A stretch of DNA of 64,000 nt from Diadophis punctatus similis (taxonomy: Eukaryota; Chordata; Lepidosauria; Squamata; Dipsadidae). Shown here one piece after another: positions 1 to 11,354 of this stretch (its first letter is position 1; each line of letters opens with the position of its first letter). The translations under genes were made by a program, and so were the position numbers. The DNA is taken from NCBI GenBank assembly GCA_023053685.1, contig JALIGW010000001.1:51414859-51478858 (forward strand). The letters run 5' to 3'. A model generated the notes under the pieces. It saw only the letters and a list, made by a program, of their open reading frames with translations, had not been told where the DNA came from and did no database searches.

Positions 1-1034
1 TAATACATCTATAATTAATAAATCACTCATTCTTTTTTTCTTATTCTCAAACATTTTTCTCAAGACCATTTGAAAGAAAATGGATCACTACTGAATTACT
101 GCAATCTTATGAATTCCTTTCAGTGTAGAGAATTTACAAAAAATACCCAATTTATTAATTTATACTTGTTAGACAGCTCTTAAATACATTACAATCTGGG
201 ATACAGCATGAAATATTAGGCTACTGAAGCTTGGCTTTCTTCTTGCTGTCTGTCAGCAAGAAGTCTATGTCTTCATTCTGACACAGGATTTGGTATGTCC
301 ATCATTAAAATATCAAATAATTCTCTCACAATCTAGTAATTACAGAACTTGACTGTAAGGGCTGGATGCCTCTAAATAACATTTCCCTAGCTTTGAAAAA
401 AATACAAACTGTTTTTAAAATGTTAAGGAATTTATAGGTTTTCTTTTTTATATAAAAAAACTTCATATCCCACACAGTTTTGTTTTGTTTTTTAAAGAAA
501 AGATTTGGTATGAGTGAAGATTTAAGGCATTTAGGATGATTTTCCTTTTGTCTTGAAAAAATGGATAAGGAAAAGATCCTGTGCTCAGTTCTCTGAAATT
601 GATTATGTAATTAACTCTTGAGCAAATTAAACTAGAAGGACAACTGCATAATATATACTTTATATATCATATTGTTTGATTCTGGAGATTTATATCTGAC
701 TCCTTCACCTAATTCCACTTTGCCATTCTAATTATCACACCAACCACATCTTATAGGAGATCAGGAAAGAAAGGTAACACACATTCATTGAAGCAATCTG
801 CTGTAAAAATCTATCTCTGGCTACTGAAGGAATAAAGTGCTACATTAGAAAGTCCATTAATGCCACATAGATGTATTTCCTTCTGTTTAAAATTCAGGTA
901 ACACTGTTAAAGCAGCAAAATGGTAAGCTCCACTTGTTAGATATGAAATCCTAGCTACTGTGGTTGGTGGCTTAGCATTATCTGTAACCAAACCTAAACC
1001 ATGTCTTAATCATAGTTATTTGTGTATGCATATA
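1..1034. other. Unique AT-rich intron, nothing recognised
   Basis: No open frame, repeat family or motif that I can name. Confidence 0.5.
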
Positions 1035-1260
1035 TATTAGATTTATATCCTGCCTTTTATTTAGGTATACTTCCTCCTATTTTCCCCTACAGCACCATCC
1101 TGTGAACTAGGTTGGATCGAGACTGAGTGACTGGTCCAAAGATTTTCAGTGGGTTTCCTTGGCTATGTGACTTTGGACCAGTCTCTTTCTCCCAGCCTAA
1201 CAGACAATTGTTCTGGGGAAAATGGAGAGGAAAATATATAAACACTGCTACAGGAGATAT
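1035..1260. mobile_element. Inverted pair of LINE 3'-UTR fragments
   Basis: 1040-1142 resembles a squamate L2/CR1-type 3' region in minus orientation (tail TTTATATCCTGCC, then CCTGTGAACTAGGTTGG and GACTGGTCCAAAG). 1165-1260 resembles the same region in plus orientation (CTTTGGACCAGTC, CCCAGCCTAACAG, then ATAAACACTG). The 13-base words at 1129-1141 and 1171-1183 are exact reverse complements. Family assignment is from memory and loose. Confidence 0.4.
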
Positions 1261-2711
1261 AGATTAGGTGTGCATATCACATTAAAGCATAGTTTTATCT
1301 TGATTTATTCAATAAGCTACCATTAATTCAGTTCACACAAGTTAGGTCAATACGAAGAAACCACATTTTGGCATTTTGAACCTAGTCACATTATCCCACT
1401 CCAAGACACTCTAGGATATGTGGAGGTAAATGGCAGTGGAAATGTACTAGCAGTAGCACAAGTATATCACTAACATAAAAAGGACTGAAATAAAGATAAC
1501 AAAAAAGGGAATTATAATTCAAAATCACCACTGTTGAAAATTTTGTCTTGCTCCCTGAAAGGTAATGTATCTCTTTTCCCTCTTTTTTGTTCCCATAAAT
1601 GTTGAAAAAAACATTCCAATTGCAACTACCAGTAGTGAGCACAATACTAATATGCTTATTCCCAACCTTGGGGATGGATAATACTTCTATTCTGTTTTGG
1701 CTATAAACCTGTTGGCACTCATTATTTGAGCTTGTTATGAGAGGTACAGTAGTGACAAGTAAAAGAGATATTTATAACAGAGCAATTATTTCCTAATCAT
1801 TACTTACTCATTACATCTAAAGTTGCCTTATTAACCCTGCCCCCCAAAGAGTTTGATTCCTATTTCCTTTCTTTACCAGATTTCCTGCAGCCTTTTTTAT
1901 ATAAGTCTGAAATATTAACAACTGTCTTTAAATTCAATCATCAGCCAGTGATTTTTATTCTAGACTTCACTTCAATCTAACATTAGAAGCACTAAAATTC
2001 ATATTAAGTCTAAGAGGAATATAGTGAATAGCACTTTATTTCAAAAAGAAGACTTTTTTTCAGAAAATACTCTTACAATGATGACTTTATCTTCATCCAT
2101 AGTCAATTTTACATTGTACTGTTTTATAAGGGGGTTTAGGTCAAAGGAGATTAATAAAAATATATAATTGTAGTTAACATTTACAATGAGAAATAATATG
2201 TCTCATATTTAAGTGCACAGTATTTATTCTTAAAATAAATGTAAATAAAACAAATATAAAAATAAATTATTTTTATTTAATAGATTGTACCTTACAGGTA
2301 CACCTTGTAAGGATTGAAATAAATCCTTTGTTCTGCTAGCAAAGGACCAAGGAAATGGACTTTTGAATAATTCTATCAATTTTTTGGAGTTATTTTATAA
2401 GTAAAATAAATTTTCAGTCTATTTCAACAAATATTTTTTAAAAAAAATCTTCCTGTATGAAAAAGGGAATTTTAAAGTTGTGTTTGTATATGTAATTTGT
2501 TTTCTAAGATGTATCGTGGAGGGTGTTTTAATTTTGCTTCTTTAAAATAGAAGACTGAGAGCATGTTGTAGGCCATTGGGGAAGATCTATGGGAAAACAA
2601 AATATGTGAGTTAACCTGTCTTTATATATCTTTATATGTAGCATTCTAAATAGGTTTCATGATTATTCTAACAACACAAAAATACAGATGTTTGTAAAAA
2701 CAAGAATGTAT
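1261..2711. other. Unique intron, nothing recognised
   Basis: AT-rich, very A/T-biased at 2150-2450. No supported gene. The 83-codon frame at 1391-1642 has no recognisable features. Confidence 0.5.
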
Positions 2712-3109
2712 TAAGAAACTCCTCGACTTTCAAAAGTTTGTTTAGTGACTGTTCAAAGTTACAACGGCACTGCAAAAAGTGACTTATGACCGTTTTTCTC
2801 ACCTACAACCATTGTAGCATCCTCATGATCACATGATAAAAATTAAGACATTTGACAACCGAGTCATCTTTATGACAGTTGCAGAATCCTGGGGTCATGT
2901 GATCACTTTTTTGCGACCTTCTGACAAGCAAAGTCAATGGGAAAGCCAGATTTACTTAACAACCGTGTTACTAACCTAACAACTGCAGCTATTCACTTAA
3001 CAACTGCAGCAAGAAAGGCCGTAAAGTGGGGCAAAACTCACTTAAGAAATGTCTTGTTTAGCAACAGAAATTTTGGACTCCATTATGGTCGTAAGTCAAG
3101 GACTACCTT
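2712..3109. mobile_element. Non-autonomous DNA transposon (MITE), CCTCGACTT ends
   Basis: The left end carries CTCCTCGACTT (from 2718) and the right end AAGTCAAGGACTACCTT (3093-3109), an imperfect inverted pair. The interior is rich in words such as AACAACTGCAGC and CTTAACAAC on one strand and TAAGT(C/G)A on the other. The same family, with a better left end CAGGTAGTCCTC, begins at 7268. Left border and any target duplication are unclear because the left end has decayed. Confidence 0.6.
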
Positions 3110-4137
3110 TACAAACTATCTTTTAATTCTTCCCCCCCACACACACACATCCCAGATTCTATTTTCCATTTGAGCCTTGCCATATTTTATACAGTAAAAT
3201 ATTTGCATATGGAAAGAGAGGGGTTTTTTTCTTAGCTCCAAAGATTTTTTGGGGACATTTTGAGTCATGTTCTAACTGACTTTCACCTGTACTATCAGCT
3301 TCTTTTCAGCATTGTAGCTGGGCACTAGAGAGAGATGGCAAAAGTTCAACCTGAACCCGTCTGCTTATAAAGAATGTGCTCTAACAGTGAGCTATAACCT
3401 GATTTACTTCAGAATCTTAAAATAATTAACTTGCAATTTGTACCAACAGCCATCAGCCAGATAATAAGGACTATCTAATAAACATTTTATCATAATAAAG
3501 TAGCATAGACCTGATACTGTAAGACTAACAACTACACAGGAATTTAATATATTTGTAAACTTATTTACTATATTTGTCTTCTTTATTCTGCCAATGTAAA
3601 GGAGTTTAAAATGCAGCTGATGCTATCATGGTCTGAATAGAGATGGGAAGAGATACAAGAACAAATTTAACTGCCGTAGTCACTGCAGAATTCCTGGGAA
3701 GACATTTCTGGGATGACTTCGTGAACCATGCTAATAGAGAAGCATATGTTCCATCCTTGATCGCCACTCAGAATTACTACATGCTTCCAGGTACGATGTA
3801 AATGGTTGTATTAACCTTTAATAGTTTAAGGTCTAACTTTGAGAGACTGTGTCTCCCCCGACACCCTATTACAAGCTGGTCTGGACATTCAAATCTGCAG
3901 GAGAGACACTTCTGGAAAAAACCTTTGGTTTTAGAAGCCTTTCCTATCAGCCTACAAGGGGGAGCCTACTTTTGCATAGGTTCCAGACTATGAAATGCAG
4001 CTTTGCTTTTCTCCCATTTTCTCTCAAAAATCTAATGTTATTATCATCTTCAGGGTGTCATGGGAAATCGCACTGTTTTGCTTGATAAGCCACCTTGAGC
4101 ATTCAGTTTGAACAGAAAACGGTCATAGAATTAAGTA
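3110..4137. other. Intron, nothing recognised
   Basis: A short CA run at 3139-3150. Otherwise no repeat or coding signal I can support. Confidence 0.5.
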
Positions 4138-4215
4138 AATGTTTTATTTATTTATTTTAATATATAATGTAATTTATATGCCACCCATCTCACCAATAAG
4201 GTGACTCTAAAATAA
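4138..4215 (-). mobile_element. LINE 3'-tail fragment (minus)
   Basis: TTTATTTATTTATTTTA followed by AATTTATATGCCACCCATCTC is the reverse complement of the (AAAT)n-terminated 3' end of an L2/CR1-type squamate LINE. Old and diverged compared with the copies at 7734 and 28675. Confidence 0.5.
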
Positions 4216-4507
4216 TTTGGAAGAGAGGAAAAGAAGAGGAAGCAGGATCTAGTTCTAGGGCTAGATATTTCTCCAGCAATACAGAATACATTTGCATCTC
4301 TAAAATATATTAAGGCAGTCATGGTACACGTATGTACCCTAGGTTCATCTAGCCCAAATAAGTTGGACCAGTATCTAGTTACCCATAGAGTAAGTATTCA
4401 TTTTACTGATTTACTCAATGCATATATCATTTTTCTTCCAGACAAGAATGGGATACTCAATGAACATCTCATTTTTCTTCCAGACAAGAGTGGTGGAACT
4501 GCCAGAA

Positions 4508-4549
4508 CTCCCTCCCTCACTCCCTCTCCCTCTCCCTCTCCCTCTCCCT

Positions 4550-4627
<78 letters not shown>
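4508..4627. repeat. Compound microsatellite (CTCCC)n-(TC)n-(AC)n
   Basis: CTCCC/TCCC units, then about 17 TC units, then about 18 AC units with no interruption, 120 bases in all. Overlapping open frames of Ser-Leu, His-Thr or Arg-Glu repeats here are products of the microsatellite. Confidence 0.95.
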
Positions 4628-4628
<1 letters not shown>

Positions 4629-4744
4629 CTTTGGAGGAAAGATCTTCCATGATCTGCTGAGAAACAAGGCAGAGAAGGTGCTTCTCTTTTTCTCCATTAG
4701 CCATAATTCTTTGGCTGACAAGGTCCAAAGAAGGCCTCCCCTGC

Positions 4745-5110
4745 CAGTGTGAGTGGGAATGGTGAATCCCACTAGAATAAGAAAATACCTCAGAAAACCT
4801 GGCCCAATACCATGAAGGACTTTAAAGGTCCAACATCTTCAATTGGACAAACTGGCAACCAATGAAGCTCACCTAACAGTGGTGTTACATGGGCCAGTTT
4901 AGGGGCCTTCAAAACTGCCCATGCTACGGCATTCTGTATCAGTAGTAGCTTCCAAATACTCTTCAAAGGTAGCCCCGTATAGAACACACTGCAGTAATCC
5001 AACCAAGATATGACTAGGACATGAATGTGTGGGCAGAGTTATCCCACTGAAATCAGGTGGACATAAAATAGTTGGAGCTAAATAGGTCCAGAATTCAGCG
5101 GCTGTACTCT
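4745..5110 (-). mobile_element. L2-like LINE fragment, C-terminal coding region
   Basis: On the minus strand, frame 5002-4790 reads DYCSVFYTGLPLKSIWKL, then QNAV and HVTPLLGELHWLPV. This matches the conserved C-terminal block of L2-type LINE ORF2 (DYCN.LY.GLP, VQNAAAR, LHWLPV). The frame breaks just after LHWLPV, so it is a dead copy. A plus-strand relative covering the LHWLP region onward lies at 62060-62750. Confidence 0.65.
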
Positions 5111-5207
5111 CAGCATGACTAAAACTCAAATTAATCTAATAAGATACAGACATCAGTATTAAGTAAATGAAAATGGGATATATATTTTAAATTTCTGATG
5201 CACAAAT

Positions 5208-5232
5208 GAGGAGGAGGAGGAGGAGGAGGAGG
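5208..5232. repeat. (AGG)n microsatellite
   Basis: About eight GAG/AGG units. Confidence 0.9.
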
Positions 5233-7267
5233 CATGCTGGAACTCGTAATTTATATTTGGAAATAAATAAAGCCAACAAAGAATGAGAACATAGAGAATA
5301 CCAGAATCCAAAGGGAGTGATTACTGTACTTCTTGTGAGAAAAAGCAAAAACTCTCAAAGTTGCTTCCTATGCCCAAATACATTGCTCACCTCAAGGCAC
5401 TGACTCGCCAGCTCTTGTTATGGAGTTGAGTTACAATCTCAGCTGAGCTACTTTACAATGACTCTTTTTTTTCTCTGCTTCAGCTAATTGCACTCTAGCA
5501 AAGTGGCAAAATGTGAATCACTTAGTGGGAAAATGGGCACCAGCTGCTATTGTCAGAGAATGGCAATGCCGAAAAAAAGGAAAGCGACTGAATGAAGTGT
5601 CATGTCAGAAATCAACGGTGCAACGTGTGATTTCAGAAAACATGACTACTTTACAGAGACAGGGTGTCATTATGGCATCACTGTAATACGATGCTTTGAC
5701 AACTGCTGTGTCTAACATATCATCATTGCATTAAGGTGCACTGGCTTAGTTGGGAAAGGAATAGAAAGTTTTTCCCCCCTCTTTTAATAAGAAAAATCTT
5801 AAGAGGTCCCTGGTTAACCTTAATGGATGAGACTATTACTAATCATAACAAATCCTATCTCTAAAGGACATTTCACTATATTAAAGTTGTCCTTAATAAA
5901 TATCTGTACAGAAATAAATAGGAATTATTTTCTTATTTCATTTGCATGTGTGTGTGTTTGTGTGTGCATACACACATAAACACATATCCTCTCTTGTGGG
6001 AGATTCATAACATCCCTTTCTTACAAAGCTATGCTGAAAAGCAAGAATACTGCACTACGCACTATGTTGGTATTACAAATGAACACTGAGGAGACAATAG
6101 ACCCCATTAAAAAGAGGGCACATAAAATGTTTCAAAACTATCCTTCTCTTCACCCTATTCAATCTCTCCCTCTCTCCTTCTCTTTATCTTGTAACACTAA
6201 TTAATGTGGAGACAGTTTCAAAGTGTTCCTCAGATGAAAAACACATTTGTAGTTGGCACACAAAGGTTATCTCAAATAAGCAAGGATGAATCCATCCCAT
6301 AACCACAAGAAAGAGAGAATCTAGTGTGATGCAACATCACAGGATTCAGAAAATTAGGAACTGCAACAATATTGTAGCAGATATGGGTTAAATCAAAAGC
6401 AGGCATAATTTGTTTTCAGTTAATTTCCTTGGCCTTCTTTGTCTTCAGATTTACTCTGCTAAAACCTGTGGTTGCAAATAAGTGTTTCAATCAATTCTGA
6501 ATTAGCTTCTTGTGTTTATGTGCTAAATGTTACATGTAAACAATTGATGGATCAATGCTATTGTCACGTGCATAATAACAATATGTAATTATATATGCAA
6601 TGTTTTGCATAATTAACTGGCAAAAATATTCATTGACATAACAATTATTTTGGCAGTAGTGTGGAATCTATATGCCTACAAACCATGCACATTTTATATC
6701 TATCAAGTTTATAGAACCCTTTTATCTATCATCTCAGTTGGGTTTTGGCATTATATGACAAGAGAGAGAAAGGGAGATATGTGTTTTCTTTTCCTGCCAA
6801 ATCCAGATCAATTCTTATGTCATTATTCTATATCTAATGTATTTCACTGATAGTCGCCATTATCCTAATGACTTTTAAGTAATGTAATAATTGAAAAAAT
6901 ACACTTGCATTAAACAAACTACTGCTGTTTAATCAATATTAGTGAGACAAAGTGTTTTAACAAGTCTGTATATATGCACTAATGTAGCTTTCATTAAATG
7001 TATCCTTAGATATGCGCCATCACTATAGTTGTTGGGGCAGACAGATCTTTAAAGGCCATGACATGATGGTAGATTTTACTTGCAAGGTCAACATTAGCAA
7101 CAATAGTTCCCTGTCCTTATACCACACAAATCATGACTAGTTCAACACAAAGAAAACCAAATTACATGGCTTTAGGCCTACAGTGGGGGAAGAAAATTAA
7201 GGCAATATGCAGTGATGATGTCTTTATGATTTAAACACAACAATCAATATTAAAATTAAATGTAAAC
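5233..7267. other. Unique intron with a possible regulatory block
   Basis: Around 5455-5735 base use is more mixed and repeat-free, with TAATTGCA, GGGAAAATGGGCACCAGC and TGGCAATGCC words, as often seen in conserved non-coding elements; conservation itself cannot be judged from one sequence. A short (TG)n lies at 5947-5976. No coding signal. Confidence 0.3.
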
Positions 7268-7417
7268 AGGTAGTCCTCACTTAACAATGGTAATTGGAAC
7301 CAGAATAATTCCATCGCTAAGCGAAGAAGTCATGGAGCATGACATCACATGCATACACCACTTAGTGACAGAAATTCCAGACTTCCAGTTGCTGTTGTTA
7401 AGCAAATCACCATGGGC

Positions 7418-7727
7418 CAGGGGTGAAATCCAGCAGGTTCTGACAGGTTCTGGAGAACCAGTAGCGGAAATTTTGAGTAGCTCGGAGAACCGGTAGCGGA
7501 CATTTTGAGTAGTTTGGAGAACCGGCAAATACCACCTCTGGCTGGCCCCAGAGTAGGGTGGGAATGGAGATTTTGCAATATCGTTCACCCAGGAGTGGGG
7601 AGGGAATGGGGATTTTGCAATATCCTTCCCCTGCCACGCCCACCAAGCCATGCCCACCAAGCTATATCACGTCCACCAAGCCACACCCACAGAACCGGTC
7701 GTTAAAAAAAATTGGATTTCACCACTG
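7418..7727. mobile_element. hAT-type non-autonomous element nested in the MITE
   Basis: Ends CAGGGGTGAAATCC and GGATTTCACCACTG are inverted repeats of each other with one mismatch. Flanks CCATGGGC (7410-7417) and TCATGGGA (7728-7735) agree at 6 of 8 bases, a decayed 8-bp target duplication. Inside, GGAGAACCGGTAGCGGA-type units repeat about every 32 bases at 7450-7525. Confidence 0.7.
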
Positions 7728-7733
7728 TCATGG

Positions 7734-7812
7734 GATTTATTTATTTATTTATTTATTTATTTATTATTTACATTTCTATGCCGCCCAACTCCCGAAGGAC
7801 TCTGGGCGGCTA
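7734..7812 (-). mobile_element. LINE 3'-tail fragment (minus) with (TTTA)n
   Basis: (TTTA)n at 7734-7765 followed by TATGCCGCCCAACTCCCGAA and GGACTCTGGGCGGCT, the reverse complement of a squamate LINE 3' end terminating in (AAAT)n. The GCCGCCC...GGGCGGC part can form a small hairpin. Confidence 0.65.
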
Positions 7813-7892
7813 CCATTGTTAAATGATCACCATTTGTAACCCTCAGCCTGCTTCCCCATTAACTTTGTAGAAAGACAGCAAAGAAGGTTACA

Positions 7893-8195
7893 AAGGAGGA
7901 GTCCTTGGTGCTCTCTGAGTTTCCTTGTTTTCTTGCAGACGTTTCATTACCCTAACTAGGTAACATCATCAGTGCTAGTAAGGAGTGCTGTTTGCTGTCA
8001 GTTTATATTCTGCTGCCTTGTCTGTCTGTGTGGGTGGGAGCGGTCTTAGAGATTCTTTGGTTGGGCTGTTTACTAATGGCTCTTTGGCAGTTTCTTGATT
8101 GGGGTATTGCTTACTTGATTGTTGGTCTGAAGTTAACCTTGAAGTTAATCTATGCTGATCTGAGTGCTGATTACTGGTGGAGAGATACTGGAGTT
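7893..8195 (-). mobile_element. Penelope-like retroelement fragment carrying a hammerhead motif
   Basis: This dispersed-repeat segment (GGTGCTCTCTGAGTTTCC, CTTGCAGACGTTTCATTACC, then TTTGGTTGGGCTG) contains a hammerhead ribozyme core on the minus strand. Hammerheads are documented in the terminal regions of Penelope-like elements, which is the basis for the class; no reverse transcriptase or GIY-YIG endonuclease is present. The open frame at 7992-8390 lies across this repeat and its flank and has no recognised protein. Confidence 0.5.
7935..7975 (-). ncRNA. Hammerhead ribozyme motif, type I, minimal stem III
   Basis: Minus strand, 7975 to 7935: stem I GCA, box CTGATGA, one extra T, stem II GTTACC/GGTAAT (one G-T wobble) with a seven-base loop, box GAAA, C, then GTC and the stem I partner TGC. 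Predicted cleavage follows the C of GTC, between 7938 and 7937. Stem III is only the self-complementary ACGT, so activity would likely need a dimer, as reported for Penelope-like element hammerheads. An outer CCTT/AAGG pair (7983-7980 and 7926-7923) may extend stem I. The extra base before stem II departs from the canonical core and may weaken activity. Confidence 0.6.
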
Positions 8196-8234
8196 TTTTT
8201 TCTTTTTTTCTTTAGGCTGGTTACAAATGGCAAT

Positions 8235-8826
8235 CACAGTACAACTAATATAAGTATGAGGATTAGTGCCTTTGTAACTTTGATCAGAGTGGTCAATAAA
8301 TATTTGAATGGCATTTTACTTAGATGCATGATAATTCATCTCTATGGTGTTAATATGCTTCTTCTGAGGTTTTTTGTAATTGTAATTTAACATTGGCTTA
8401 GAATAAGTTGTAAAATACATTTTCTTCATTCTATTTCATGATGGTTTAGAATCAAAGCATGATTTTACATCACAGTTTAAAATCAAAGTTTCACTTATTC
8501 TCATCTGGTTGCAGGCAAAAATATGATAGAAAACAAATGTTTAGGGCTATGAAAAGATCCCTATATTCTAGATTTCAATTCTGCACTGCAGAAAAAGATT
8601 CTTTTTTTAAAGACAACTGAGTATCTCAGATTCTTCCTGTCCTTGCCCCCAAAATAATCCCTCAAGGAGCATAACAATTATGCAAACAGTCATCTGGCAT
8701 CCTTTGTGATATCAGGATTGCCCAGTCACAAAATGCAGGCCAGCTATCAAGGATACCTTCTGCCTTTTGAGCATGAAGCTCACTGATAGATACATCTAAG
8801 AAAAAAGATTCAGACAGAAACAATTA
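8235..8826. other. Intron, nothing recognised
   Basis: No repeat family, hairpin or coding signal that I can name. Confidence 0.5.
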
Positions 8827-8834
8827 GGCTTTTC

Positions 8835-9138
8835 CAGGGGTGGGTTCCTCCAGGTTCGGACCGGATGATCGAACCGATAGCGACCCGCTGGTAATGGCAC
8901 TGTCGGTGCTAGTCTGTGCATGCCACCATTTTTTTTAATTTTTTGTGAATTTTTCCCCTTCCGCGGCTTTAAAAAGAGCCCTCCCGCCTGTGGGTGAATT
9001 CTGAGCTTTATTTCTTCGCCCGATGAGTTCAGCTGTGTTTTGGGCTAATTCCCGCTTCTGAGCATGCGCGGAAGCCAAATCGCACGAGGGGACGTTGCGA
9101 TGCGAACTGGTGGCAAAGGTAAATGGAACCCACCCCTG
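8835..9138. mobile_element. hAT-type MITE with perfect 8-bp target duplication
   Basis: Ends CAGGGGTGGGTTCC and GGAACCCACCCCTG are exact 14-base inverted repeats. GGCTTTTC flanks both sides exactly (8827-8834 and 9139-9146). CAG-starting ends with an 8-bp duplication define hAT-superfamily insertions. The interior is GC-rich, with GGTTCGGACCGGATGATC near the left end. No transposase frame. A shorter relative lies at 28445-28579. Confidence 0.9.
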
Positions 9139-9146
9139 GGCTTTTC

Positions 9147-10436
9147 CTAGAATTAAAAAGAAACTTGCAGAGAACCGGTGATCTTCTGTTCCTTCCCATC
9201 CTTCCCACATCCTTAAAGAAACGTTGCCTTTCCAATTGTTGAATTTGTACTTAGTTTGGTCAGTTCAAACACATATTAGTTGGGTTAAAGAATAAATGAC
9301 CACTGATTTATAAAGCAATTTTTGTGCAGAAAGGAATGTGCAGTATCTTGAGTCACATGCACCTCACTGCATTCAGTTCCTTTAAACTATTTTATCCCCA
9401 GTCATGCTGTGGAAAAAACAGCCTGCAGCAACTTGGGGGCGGAGGGCAGATTTCACTCCTTTTCTCTGCAGGCATCTTTTAGTATAAATAGTTAACCTCC
9501 TACAGCTTAATAGCCAAGCGGGCATTCAGGTGTTTAATAAACACGCACAGCTTTAAATTCACTGTATCACAACCATGCATTGGGCAGCAATCACAAGGTT
9601 CCTGGGAGGAACTCGGACTTAAAGGTCAGGAACATTTGTGCACATAGACCAGTCTGGGTTGTAGTAAAGGTGGTTACTACAGTAGTATGAACAACTCAAG
9701 TTATGCAGTGTTCATTTTTTTTGACTCCCCATTTACCTAGCATGTTGCTTTTTTACATTTTTTCAGTCAAATGTTTCATTTTTTTAGCCATATTGCGCTG
9801 CCCCTCTCCTATATCATGGTAAATAATTGGGAGCAGTTAGCAAAAAAGTTCAGTTTTTTTCTAACCCAAGTCAGCATGTGCCTCCTCTTCCCCTCCTGCA
9901 GGCTCAAAAGTTCACCTGCTAATTCACAGATGCACACCTGGAGCAAGGAGGAAGGATAAGGTTAAATCTTATAAACAAAGCTGCAATCCCCCCACCCACT
10001 CAACCTGCTCACCCAGTATCCTTTTATTAGACAGACGGAAATAACAGAAAGCAATCCAGCATTGCATTCAGTCAAAAAAACAAAATAAAGATACCACAAA
10101 AATAACGGAAGATTTATTTTAGGATGTAACAGGCTTTTCACATAAGGATTATATTGAAGTGATTACAACATCAAAAGCAGTTACTTGTGCCAGTCACAAA
10201 TCTGGTGCTATGGATCATGTGTGCCTATTTGTCTGTCATTTTCAAAGAAATAAGAAAAGAGCAATAACATAAAGGAGGAAATACAGCCAAGAATCTCCAG
10301 GCTCAAGACTTTAAATTTCAACTGTTTGCACTTTTAAAATCTGTTACTATCTATGCACTGGAAATATTAAAGAATAGTTGAATATTATAATCATCACCCA
10401 TAGTTATTTACTCTACCCCTCTCAGACTACAACCTG
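9147..10436. other. Intron, nothing recognised
   Basis: Mixed unique sequence. No supported gene or repeat. Confidence 0.5.
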
Positions 10437-10640
10437 TATTTATTTTATCTATTTATGAAATGAATGTCCGTACAGGCCATCACAGTCTATCATGACCACG
10501 AGTGGCTTAAAAAAAATAAAAGACAAAAAATGCAAATATAAATAACCTAAAATAGAAATCCAGAAAAATAAACACACTCTCATAGACCAAAACATTTCAC
10601 AAGGGGCCCAAGGCCTGTATATGTTAGACGCTCTCTTAAG
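10437..10640 (-). mobile_element. Possible decayed LINE 3'-UTR fragment (minus)
   Basis: TATTTATTTTATCTATTTATG followed by a GAGTGGCTTAAAAAAAATAAAA-like A-rich stretch resembles the reverse complement of a squamate LINE tail, but divergence is high. Confidence 0.3.
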
Positions 10641-10644
10641 AAAT

Positions 10645-11345
10645 TAACTCTTAAGAGTTGTTAACCTAATCTTGCGTAGCTTCTTCTCTGGCAATATTAC
10701 ACTGCTAACCCGAGCATACAAAACATTTGCCAGACCAATCCTCGAATACAGCTCACCTATCTGGAACCCACACTGCATATCGGACATTAATACAATTGAG
10801 AGAGTCCAGAAATATTTCTCAAGAAGAGTCCTCCACTCCTCTGCTCGCAACAGAATACCTTATTCCACCAGACTTGAAATTTGGGGCTTAGAAAACTTAG
10901 AGCTACGTCACCTTCGATCTGATCTAAATGTAGTTCATAAAATCATCTGCCACAATGTCCTACTTGTCAATGAGTACTTCAGCTTCAACCGCAACAATAC
11001 ACCGCACACAATAGATTCAAACTCAATGTAAACCGCTTGAAACTAGACTGCAGAAAATTCGACTTCAGCAAGAGAGTAATCAATGCCTGGAATGCACTAC
11101 TTGACTCTGGTTTCTTCCCCAAACCCCAAAAACTTTAACCTTAGACTGTCTAGAGTCAACCTCACCCCATTCCTAAGAGGTCTGTAAGGGGCGTGCATAA
11201 GAGCACCATCGTGCCTACCATCCCTGTTCTACTCTCCTATTGTCCACATTTACCTGTACCTACTTTGCTTTTGTTAATGTTTATACCATACCTGTTATCT
11301 TGTACATGTTTTGACAAATAAAATAAATAAAATAAAAATAAAATA
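10645..11345 (+). mobile_element. 5'-truncated CR1/L2-group LINE, ORF2 C-terminus and 3' end
   Basis: The frame from 10672 reads SFFSGNITLLTRAYKTFARP, then ILEYSSPIWNPH, IERVQKYFSRRVLHSS and GLENLELRHLRSDL. This is the post-catalytic C-terminal region typical of CR1/L2-type ORF2 proteins. A shift breaks it near 10965. The coding continues as FDFSKRVINAWNAL and ends near TPFLRGL at 11187. The 3' end is TTTTGACAAATAAAATAAAT. The copy at 55145-56445 is the same family and longer. Confidence 0.85.
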
Positions 11346-11354
11346 AAATAAAAG

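Larger units (their letters stand above)
7268..7890. mobile_element. MITE of the GTCCTC family, interrupted by two insertions
   Basis: Begins CAGGTAGTCCTCACTTAACA, like the right end (reverse complement) of the element at 2712-3109. MITE-like sequence (GCTGTTGTTAAGCAAATCACC) stops at 7409 and resumes after 7812 (CCATTGTTAAATGATCACC, then CTTCCCCATTAACTTTG). Between lie a hAT-type element and a LINE tail. The right end is lost at the junction with the Penelope-like fragment near 7890. Confidence 0.55.

Noticed and set aside
7992..8390. 132-codon plus-strand frame rich in hydrophobic residues
   Set aside because: It reads through a dispersed repeat on the strand opposite to the hammerhead and ends in simple T-rich sequence; no known membrane protein.
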